This document shows positions 1-5,243 of a stretch of 5,816 nucleotides of DNA, piece after piece. Every line of letters starts with the position of its first letter. The stretch's first letter is position 1. The position numbers were made by a program, and so were the translations under genes. Source of the DNA: an uncultured Ruminococcus sp. (GTDB taxonomy: Bacteria > Bacillota > Clostridia > Oscillospirales > Ruminococcaceae); the NCBI GenBank assembly GCA_945876155.1, contig CAMCMW010000115.1:1-5816 (forward strand), read 5' to 3'. Below the pieces are notes generated by a model. That model had not been told where the DNA came from and made no database searches. It saw only the letters and a program-made list of their open reading frames with translations.

Positions 1-382
1 TTCCCTCAAAATGCTCATACTGTTTTTTCAGCAGACTGTCAGCATTTTCCCTGCTTTCGGACATACCAGAGGGAAAATCAGTAATGTTCCTTGACGTGGT
101 GTGAATATATATCAGATCCGGCGAAAAGCTTAAAAGCTCCGGATTCCCAAACATTGCGTCCTCCCAGTATTTGTTATATTCCGACTGATAAAATTCCGCC
201 TCAATGCCATTATCAAGCAAAAACAGGTCAAGGACTGAAACAATATCATCAGTAGTCGAACCGCCTAAAACGGCGATTTTTTTCTTTAAGCGTTCGGCTT
301 TGTCAGCCAGCAGTTCCTTTCTGATTTTCTTTCTGTTTTTCAGAATATACCGGCTGTCAAAAGGGTACATCAATTCTTTCAT
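1..382 (-). CDS. FkbH-like / HAD-IIIC family protein, N-terminal part (cut by left edge)
   Basis: Only the first 127 codons are visible; the frame stays open to the window edge. The start at 382 is supported by AAGGAA eight bases upstream; a second ATG at codon 5 has no better site. Visible features are a basic N-terminal helix (residues about 12-35), a beta strand leading into GGSTT at 40-44, then a segment with EFYQSEYNKYWEDAMF around 63-78, NPEL at 80-83 and a strand IYIHTTSRN at 91-99. This pattern fits the SGNH-like N-terminal domain that precedes the HAD phosphatase domain in FkbH-like proteins, with Ser42 at the place of the SGNH nucleophile. Classical FkbH proteins form glyceryl groups on acyl carrier proteins; whether this one does cannot be judged because the HAD and any C-terminal acetyltransferase-like domain lie outside. 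It starts 12 nt after the DHHW gene stop, so it is probably in the same operon. It could be a stand-alone SGNH protein if the HAD part is absent. Confidence 0.75.
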   Translation of the reverse strand, partial: MKELMYPFDSRYILKNRKKIRKELLADKAERLKKKIAVLGGSTTDDIVSVLDLFLLDNGIEAEFYQSEYNKYWEDAMFGNPELLSFSPDLIYIHTTSRNITDFPSGMSESRENADSLLKKQYEHFEG

Positions 383-394
383 TCTATCTTTTCC

Positions 395-1792
395 TTACTG
401 TGTTCTGATTTGTTCTATACACTCAAAGTTGCTGCCTGTTGCGCTGAAAGTGTTCATAGCAAACAGCAGGTCGGTGATTCCCCACTCGGTAAACTGGGAA
501 ATTGCATTCACCTCAAAATATCTTGCATCAACAACATATATGTCCTCAAAAGAACTGGTCAGGCACGGCACAAGTGCATTTCCGTAGCTGTCCTTCACTA
601 TGGCAAGCTTTCTGCCGTTACCAACATCTGTATGAACGTGTGTTACCGCAGCGTCAGTACCCATAAATACAAGGTACCAGCTTACAGGGTCAACATTGTC
701 AAGGTTAATAAGCAGACTTCCCTCACGCTCGTTTGTCATATCGGTGTCATAATATGTTGTTGTATAATTGTTTGACGGTATATAATAGGTAAACGTTTCC
801 GGATTGTCTTTCAGGTCGGAGTCGCCGGTATAACCGTAAAGTGTACCCACATAGCCGTCCTTTTCAACTTTTTCATAGCTGCTGAGCTTTGCAAATGGCA
901 CGTCCGCCTGTTTCGCAAACTCCTGCGCCGCATAGTATGCCCCAAGCTGTGACCAGTGGTGGTCAGTCCGCTGGTAGATGTCCTCGTCCTTATGCTCCAT
1001 CAGAGCGCCGTATGCGTCAATGGGCACAACACCGTCAAGGTACTCGTTGATATTGTCAATATTATCCTTTTCACTTGCGGTCATATCCTCATATTTTGTC
1101 GGCAGGTAATATGAAACCGGCGTCGGGCAGACCATTGAATAGACGTTTATTCCCAGGTCACGCTTATAGCTGTTCATATACTCCGCATAAGTCTGACCGT
1201 TTGAATAACTGCCGCCGAAAAGCATTATACCCCTGTTTTTGTACACAAGAATATTGTTACTTATCTCACCCTCAATGTTTGGGTCGTCGAGAGGGTCTTC
1301 TTCCGGTTCGGTCTGAACGGTTGTCTGAACAGTAGTACCGCCAGTAACCTTTGAGTCAGTCACAGGAGGCTGAGTAGTCTTTTCCTTTGGGGTATCATTT
1401 TCAGCACGGCTGTCCTGTTTCACCGGAGTGCCGTGAATCTTCACTTCCTCCGACTGGAGTCCGAACCTGTCACGAATTGACGCAGTTATATTTTTAAAGG
1501 TTTCACGTCCGGGTACTGTATCGTTGTAAAAAGTTTCAATTCCGGCTGTGAATTTACCGGAAAAGTAGTCCGAAAAAGAGAATTTCGGGAATTTTGCAAG
1601 AGTACGATTTTCAATTTCCGAAACCTCCGGTCGCTTCAGAATTATCAGGCACACTGCGATAACCACAAAGGTCAGTGCGCAGATTATAATGTTCAGCCTT
1701 TTGATAAACTTTATTGTGTAGCGCTTTTTCACACGCCTTTTCTTACGGCGGCGCAGGTCAATGTCTATGTTAAAATCTTCTCTGTTATCCAT
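395..1792 (-). CDS. DHHW family membrane-anchored SGNH-like protein (AlgJ/AlgX-like)
   Basis: This 465-residue protein has a very basic cytoplasmic N-terminus (residues 14-32), one membrane segment at about 33-52 that probably stays uncleaved, then the motif ENRTLAKFP at 61-69 usual just outside the membrane in this family. Residues about 122-176 form a Thr/Pro/Glu/Asp-rich linker. The signature DHHW lies at 277-280 within a YQRTDHHWS context, and KDSYGNALVP at 400-409 supplies the likely nucleophile Ser402; together these match the Asp-x-His and Ser positions of AlgJ/AlgX-type acetylation proteins. The ATG at 1792 is preceded by AGGAGG with an 11-nt spacer, and that site overlaps the TAG stop of the MBOAT gene, suggesting coupled translation. 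Proteins of this family act outside the membrane with an MBOAT partner in polysaccharide O-acylation; the actual polymer and acyl group are unknown. Family assignment is firm, the enzymatic role is inferred. Confidence 0.9.
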   Translation of the reverse strand: MDNREDFNIDIDLRRRKKRRVKKRYTIKFIKRLNIIICALTFVVIAVCLIILKRPEVSEIENRTLAKFPKFSFSDYFSGKFTAGIETFYNDTVPGRETFKNITASIRDRFGLQSEEVKIHGTPVKQDSRAENDTPKEKTTQPPVTDSKVTGGTTVQTTVQTEPEEDPLDDPNIEGEISNNILVYKNRGIMLFGGSYSNGQTYAEYMNSYKRDLGINVYSMVCPTPVSYYLPTKYEDMTASEKDNIDNINEYLDGVVPIDAYGALMEHKDEDIYQRTDHHWSQLGAYYAAQEFAKQADVPFAKLSSYEKVEKDGYVGTLYGYTGDSDLKDNPETFTYYIPSNNYTTTYYDTDMTNEREGSLLINLDNVDPVSWYLVFMGTDAAVTHVHTDVGNGRKLAIVKDSYGNALVPCLTSSFEDIYVVDARYFEVNAISQFTEWGITDLLFAMNTFSATGSNFECIEQIRTQ

Positions 1793-1807
1793 AATTCAAG
1801 CCGCCTC

Positions 1808-3211
1808 CTAAAATCTGAAATACAAAAACGGATTGTTTGTAGCGTCCACAAGCATGATACTGCTCACAAGTATCAGCGCCATATTTATTGCAATTTTTGA
1901 TACCTCAAGTGCATAATTTGTGACAGCAGTCTTCTTTGCAAGATTGCCGATATGCTTTGCAATTGGGAACGAGCAGACAAGTGCAGCAAGAATAAGATAG
2001 ATATTATTGGTAAAGGAAAGTTTTGTAAACTCGTCAATAAAGCCGTTGCCATTAAGTCCCACAAGATTTTTGAAGAACTCACCCAGTCTGCCGATATCTT
2101 CAAAATAGAATATACCGAATCCGATAATTATTACAATTTTATTATATATGTGTCTTAAAACAATCGGTATCCTTTTCATTTTCTTTTTACCGATTTTCTG
2201 TTCAATGAAAATAAACAGTCCGAAATAAAGTCCCCATATTACAAAGTTCCAGCTTGCGCCGTGCCACAGACCTGTGCAGAACCACACGAGAAACAGTCCG
2301 CCGTATTTTCTGCGCTTGCCAAAAATCGGGACGTAAAGCAGGTAGTCACGGAAAAACGAGCTTAATGAAATGTGCCATCTCTGCCAGAACTCGGAAACGT
2401 CCTTGCAGATAAAGGGGTAATTGAAGTTTTCGTCAAAGTGGAAACCGAAAATTCTGCCCAGACCAATAGCCATGTCTGAGTAACCGGAAAAGTCAAAATA
2501 AATCTGCAAAGCGTAAAGCGCCGCACCCAGCCACGTTCCCACAACGGAAATATTGCTCAGTTCACCGTCAAAAAGTGAGGTCACAACAGTACTGAGATTG
2601 TTGGCAATGATAACCTTTTTGCCCAGTCCCACGGCAAGTCTTGAAATACCGCAGTAAAGGTCATCGGTAGTAGTTTTTCTGGAGCTTATCTCGCTTTCAA
2701 TGGTGCTGTAACGCACGATAGGTCCGGCAACAAGCTGGGGAAACAGTGAAACATACATCAGAAATTTCGGATAGCTTTTCTGAACCTCGACCTTTTCCCA
2801 GTGGCAGTCGATTATGTAGGAAATCATCTGAAAAGTGAAAAAACTTATACCGATAGGCAGTCTGATTTGAGGTACTGCAATATCCAGTCCGGTAACAGCA
2901 TTTATATTTTCTACTATGAAACCACTGTATTTGAACACGCCAAGTATTGCAATATCAAATACTACAGCCGTAGTCACCGCAATTTTTGAACCGATTTTCC
3001 CCTTGTTTTTGTCGATAACCAGTCCAAGCATGAAGTTTACCGCCGCACTGATAATCAGCAGAAAAACGCATAGTGGTTCTCCCCAGGCATAAAAGGCAAG
3101 GGAAAAAATCAGAAGTACCATATTGCGGTAGTGCATTTTCTTTGTTGCCGCATAGCAAATCACGCAAAGGGGCAGAAAGAAGTAGAGAAAGAACAGGCTT
3201 GAAAAAACCAT
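1808..3211 (-). CDS. MBOAT family membrane O-acyltransferase (AlgI/DltB-like)
   Basis: The 467-residue product is a polytopic membrane protein of normal length for AlgI-like acyltransferases, with many hydrophobic segments from residue 3 to the C-terminus. Family landmarks in order are YAWGEP at 41-46, LPIGISFFTFQ at 118-128, PQLVAGPIVRY at 158-168, DFSGYSDMAIG at 240-250, FWQRWHISLS at 275-284 and GLWHGASWNF at 314-323, with His280 and His317 as the conserved MBOAT histidines. It ends with PFLYFRF, a typical family tail. The start at 3211 has GGGAG eight bases upstream. It is the first gene of the operon, followed 15 nt later by the DHHW gene. Such enzymes move an acyl group, usually acetyl, from a cytoplasmic donor across the membrane to an exported glycan; in Dlt systems the donor is a carrier-bound D-alanine. 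No Dlt partner genes are visible, so a polysaccharide O-acetylation-like role is favoured, with the substrate unknown. Confidence 0.95.
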   Translation of the reverse strand: MVFSSLFFLYFFLPLCVICYAATKKMHYRNMVLLIFSLAFYAWGEPLCVFLLIISAAVNFMLGLVIDKNKGKIGSKIAVTTAVVFDIAILGVFKYSGFIVENINAVTGLDIAVPQIRLPIGISFFTFQMISYIIDCHWEKVEVQKSYPKFLMYVSLFPQLVAGPIVRYSTIESEISSRKTTTDDLYCGISRLAVGLGKKVIIANNLSTVVTSLFDGELSNISVVGTWLGAALYALQIYFDFSGYSDMAIGLGRIFGFHFDENFNYPFICKDVSEFWQRWHISLSSFFRDYLLYVPIFGKRRKYGGLFLVWFCTGLWHGASWNFVIWGLYFGLFIFIEQKIGKKKMKRIPIVLRHIYNKIVIIIGFGIFYFEDIGRLGEFFKNLVGLNGNGFIDEFTKLSFTNNIYLILAALVCSFPIAKHIGNLAKKTAVTNYALEVSKIAINMALILVSSIMLVDATNNPFLYFRF

Positions 3212-3271
3212 TTTGTCAGCTCCCGTTTGAAAATTTTGTTTTGTTTCTTTTGTCTACACATAGTTAATTAT

Positions 3272-3300
3272 TTTATATTAGAAACAGTTTGACATTTCAG
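3272..3300 (-). promoter_or_regulatory. Candidate proximal promoter of the MBOAT operon
   Basis: On the minus strand CTGAAA (3295-3300) and TATAAA (3272-3277) are 17 bp apart, matching four and five of the six consensus positions of a sigma-A promoter. Transcription would start near 3265, giving a leader of about 55 nt before the ATG at 3211. It competes with the distal candidate at 3408-3436; the AT-rich setting makes chance matches common. Confidence 0.4.
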
Positions 3301-3407
3301 ACAAAAATCAAGCGATAAAATATACATTTTAACGAAAATATAATGACATTTACATAAATAATTCTGCCAAAAACGTCAAATTGACTATAAAATTCAACTA
3401 TATTATC

Positions 3408-3436
3408 ATTATACAACATAAAAACTTACCTTGCAA
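3408..3436 (-). promoter_or_regulatory. Candidate distal promoter of the MBOAT operon
   Basis: On the minus strand TTGCAA (3431-3436) and a perfect TATAAT (3408-3413) are separated by exactly 17 bp. Transcription would start near 3401, leaving a leader of about 190 nt, long enough to carry regulation. The -35 box matches four of six consensus positions. It may work together with, or instead of, the proximal candidate. Confidence 0.45.
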
Positions 3437-3479
3437 TACCGTTATAAAATTTTCGCAATTTAGACAAAATTCTGCATAA

Positions 3480-3513
3480 AATCAAACAAAAAGGAGTGAC
3501 ATTTGCCACTCCT
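3480..3513 (-). terminator. Intrinsic terminator after the SPFH gene
   Basis: On the minus strand AGGAGTG and CACTCCT (3507-3513 and 3492-3498) form a seven-base-pair stem. A G-U and a C-G pair extend it to nine pairs closed by an AAAU loop. It is followed at once by TTTTTGTTTGATTTT. It lies about 28 nt past the stop codon at 3542, so it ends the nfeD-SPFH transcript. On the plus strand no T-run follows the stem, so it should work in one direction only. Confidence 0.88.
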
Positions 3514-3541
3514 CAAATTAATTCAATATGTTATCTGAAAA

Positions 3542-4519
3542 TCAGTTTTCAGGCTTCTGCTCCGGGTTTTTATCAGTTAAAACACCCTGCAGTCCGGCAG
3601 CAAGACCTGCAATTCCCTGAATTTCGCTTGGAATGATAATCTTTGTAGCCTTTCCATTGGCAACATCCGGGAACGCCTCAATAGCCTTGTATTTAAGCAC
3701 TGTATCTGTCGGATTAGCCTGATTCAGTCTTTCAAGAGACTCAGCTTTTGCACTTTGAACGTTCTTTATAGCCAGTGCAGTACCCTCAGATTCGAGAATT
3801 TTCTTCTGCTTTACAGCGTCTGCACGGAGAAGCATAGCCTCTTTTTCAGCCTGTGCTTTGAGGATTTCAGTTTCCTTTGCAGCCTCAGCACGAAGAATCT
3901 GTGATTCCTTTTCACCCTGTGCCACAAGGATTTTAGACTTCTTCTCACCTTCTGCAAGGAGTATCTTTTCACGGCTTTCACGTTCAGCCTTCATCTGCTT
4001 TTCCATTGAATCCTGAATTTCTTTCGGCGGAATAATATTTTTCAGCTCAACACGGCTTACCTTGATACCCCAGCGGTCAGTAGCCTCGTCAAGGATAGCG
4101 GTAATCTGCTTGTTAATTCTGTCTCTTGATGTAAGTGTTTCGTCAAGAACCATGTCACCGATGATGTTACGGAGTGTTGTAGCAGTCAGGTTTTCAATTG
4201 CGGAAATAGGACGCTCAACACCGTAAGCATACTGCTTTGCGTCTGTCACCTGGAAAAATACTACTGTATCAATCTGCATTGAAACGTTATCCTTTGTGAT
4301 AACCTGCTGCGGTTTGAAGTCAACAATCTGGTCCTTTATGGAAACTTTCTTTGCGATTCTGTCAAGGAACGGAACAAGAAAATGAGGACCTGTTGACCAC
4401 TCTGCATAAAATGTACCCAGTCTTTCAACAATATAGACCTGAGCCTGCGGAACGATTTTGATTCTTGTGACAAGTACGATAATAATAAAAATTACAATTG
4501 CAAAAATAATGTAAGGCAT
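3542..4519 (-). CDS. SPFH/band-7 domain membrane scaffold protein (stomatin/QmcA-like)
   Basis: This 325-residue protein begins with a membrane anchor at residues 2-19, followed directly by the SPFH domain at about 21-180 with typical stretches such as VYIVERLGTF (28-37), GPHFLVPFLDRI (44-55), VITKDNVSMQID (73-84) and the end motif NIIPPKEIQDSM (161-172). A charged coiled coil follows, with five 11-residue repeats at 186-240. The C-terminus has an Ala/Gly-rich hydrophobic patch (301-312) and a polar tail. Members of this family oligomerise into rings or cages at the membrane and organise microdomains or shield membrane proteases; the QmcA branch is usually paired with a short NfeD protein, as here. 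The start at 4519 has AGGAGG eight bases upstream, just after the nfeD stop with a 15-nt gap. It is the last gene before a terminator. The family is certain; the client proteins are unknown. Confidence 0.95.
   Translation of the reverse strand: MPYIIFAIVIFIIIVLVTRIKIVPQAQVYIVERLGTFYAEWSTGPHFLVPFLDRIAKKVSIKDQIVDFKPQQVITKDNVSMQIDTVVFFQVTDAKQYAYGVERPISAIENLTATTLRNIIGDMVLDETLTSRDRINKQITAILDEATDRWGIKVSRVELKNIIPPKEIQDSMEKQMKAERESREKILLAEGEKKSKILVAQGEKESQILRAEAAKETEILKAQAEKEAMLLRADAVKQKKILESEGTALAIKNVQSAKAESLERLNQANPTDTVLKYKAIEAFPDVANGKATKIIIPSEIQGIAGLAAGLQGVLTDKNPEQKPEN
3800..3964 (-). repeat. Five tandem 33-bp (11-residue) coiled-coil repeats inside the SPFH gene
   Basis: Residues 186-240 consist of five consecutive 11-residue units, each opening with Ile/Leu-Leu, then x-Ala-[Glu/Gln/Asp]-[Gly/Ala], then a charged stretch, for example ILVAQGEKESQ and ILRAEAAKETE. 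Hydrophobic positions recur at 186, 197, 208, 219, 230 and 241. A hendecad period predicts a nearly straight or slightly right-handed helix bundle, as in the coiled-coil walls of SPFH assemblies. The nucleotide units are similar but clearly diverged. Confidence 0.85.
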
Positions 4520-4534
4520 AATATACCCCTCCTG

Positions 4535-4984
4535 TTAATTGTTTACGGTTTCTTTTGTAAGGGTGACAAAAAGCTTTGTACCCTTGATATCATCAATTTT
4601 AACAATACTTCCCTCCGGAATAACCGAGCCGTCCGAAGAAACTGCTTTCCAGTCAACGCCGTTGAGCCTTGCACGCCCTGTATCACTTGAATTATTGACT
4701 GTTTCAATGACAACAGCATTTTTTCCGATATCAAGGTCAATGTTGGTCGGCTGTGTTTTACCGACTCTGAATTTTTTCAGCAATGGCCGTGTAGCAGTAA
4801 GCAGTATTATCGAAACAACAACAAATACAAACATCTGCATACCCATTCCGAAATTGCAAAGTGCCATAATAAAAGAAGCAAGCGCACCGGCTGCAAACCA
4901 GATGGATACAAGCTGCATTGATACAAGCTCGGCAATAACCATCACTGCAAAAACAACTCCCCAGAGAATAAGGTGTCCGAACAT
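4535..4984 (-). CDS. Short NfeD family membrane protein with C-terminal OB fold
   Basis: The product is 149 residues if started at the ATG at 4984, which has AAGGAG seven bases upstream; the longer frame from 5014 lacks such a site and would add a polar stretch before the first membrane helix. Hydrophobic segments lie at about 4-20, 25-44 and 50-66, followed by a basic stretch (70-76) and a soluble beta-rich domain at about 85-145. That domain has the NfeD OB-fold pattern: IGKNAVV at 86-92, GRARLNGVDWKAVS at 103-116 with Trp112, and PEGSIVKIDDIKGTKLFV at 123-140. There is no protease domain, so it is the short form. Its usual partner is an SPFH protein, encoded 15 nt downstream; the OB fold is thought to interact with or modulate that scaffold. 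Biochemical function in this group is poorly defined. Confidence 0.9.
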   Translation of the reverse strand: MFGHLILWGVVFAVMVIAELVSMQLVSIWFAAGALASFIMALCNFGMGMQMFVFVVVSIILLTATRPLLKKFRVGKTQPTNIDLDIGKNAVVIETVNNSSDTGRARLNGVDWKAVSSDGSVIPEGSIVKIDDIKGTKLFVTLTKETVNN

Positions 4985-4998
4985 ATTGTTTCTCCTTT
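4985..4998 (-). promoter_or_regulatory. Ribosome binding site deciding the NfeD start
   Basis: On the minus strand AAAGGAG (4992-4998) stands seven bases before the ATG at 4984. No comparable site precedes the upstream in-frame ATG at 5014, which moreover lies only about 8 nt after the predicted transcription start near 5022. This makes the 149-residue product the likely one. Confidence 0.88.
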
Positions 4999-5011
4999 CC
5001 CAATATTCCGT

Positions 5012-5046
5012 CAACTGCGGTTACTTTTATTTTATCACAACTGCGG
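5012..5046 (-). repeat. 9-bp direct repeat flanking the -10 box of the nfeD promoter
   Basis: CAACTGCGG on the plus strand (CCGCAGTTG on the minus strand) occurs at 5012-5020 and 5038-5046, 26 bp apart start to start. One copy lies in the promoter spacer, the other just after the predicted transcription start. It is GC-richer than its surroundings. The position suits an operator, but no binding protein can be named from the sequence. Confidence 0.5.
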
Positions 5047-5080
5047 AAATATTACAATATCTTTTTTAAATTTTTTTAAG
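5029..5080 (-). promoter_or_regulatory. Promoter of the nfeD-SPFH operon with upstream A-tracts
   Basis: On the minus strand TTGTAA (5052-5057) and TAAAAT (5029-5034) are 17 bp apart, with TGA immediately before the -10 hexamer giving an extended -10 element. Directly upstream of the -35 box, 5061-5080 reads as two A-tracts broken by TTT, which resembles an UP element. Transcription would begin near 5022, about 38 nt before the ATG at 4984. The combination makes this a credible housekeeping-type promoter. Confidence 0.65.
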
Positions 5081-5131
5081 TGATTCATTTATTTAAAATT
5101 GCTAAATTAATAGAAGTTTGTGGAAATTGAC

Positions 5132-5160
5132 TTGACATATTGCTGTGAAAGTTTTATAAT
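5132..5160 (+). promoter_or_regulatory. Consensus sigma-A promoter of the SDR gene
   Basis: TTGACA (5132-5137) and TATAAT (5155-5160) match all twelve consensus positions with the ideal 17-bp spacer. Transcription should start near 5167, giving a leader of about 77 nt before the ATG at 5244. A perfect match predicts strong basal expression unless a repressor blocks it. The leader contains only a small inverted repeat, CAGG-CAG-CCTG at 5181-5191. Confidence 0.85.
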
Positions 5161-5243
5161 AATGTCAGAATAAGTTTATACAGGCAGCCTGCATAATTAT
5201 TTCCAGAATGTGGGTGTATCTAAAATCTCAGGAGGTTTTTATT

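Larger units (their letters stand above)
3212..3541. other. AT-rich intergenic region between two minus-strand operons
   Basis: This 330-bp spacer has no convincing reading frame on either strand. Its right end holds the terminator of the SPFH gene; the rest is very AT-rich and contains two candidate minus-strand promoters for the acyltransferase operon, a possible plus-strand promoter, the palindrome GTCAA-A-TTGAC at 3375-3385, and the octamer TGACATTT three times (3290-3297, 3344-3351, 3497-3504). I found no riboswitch-like conserved core by eye. Confidence 0.7.

Noticed and set aside
204..775. Two overlapping plus-strand reading frames across the DHHW/FkbH-like junction
   Set aside because: Both are antisense to recognisable genes, have Ser/Cys-rich unfamily-like translations and lack ribosome binding sites.
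1808..3211. DltB as the identity of the MBOAT protein
   Set aside because: No dltA, dltC or dltD genes are adjacent and the partner is a DHHW protein, so an AlgI-like O-acylation role fits better.
3289..3321. Plus-strand promoter from TTGACA at 3289-3294
   Set aside because: No -10 hexamer lies at 16-18 bp; the nearest reasonable one is about 19-21 bp away, and no gene follows.
3492..3513. Bidirectional terminator
   Set aside because: The stem is followed by a T-run only on the minus strand; on the plus strand it is followed by CAAATTAATT.
4985..5014. Upstream in-frame ATG for NfeD at 5014
   Set aside because: It lacks a Shine-Dalgarno site, lies almost at the predicted transcription start, and would put a charged stretch before the first membrane helix; the ATG at 4984 has a strong site.
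4539..5069. Long plus-strand reading frame opposite nfeD (176 residues)
   Set aside because: It mirrors the nfeD coding strand almost entirely, has no ribosome binding site or family features, and nfeD itself is clearly coding.
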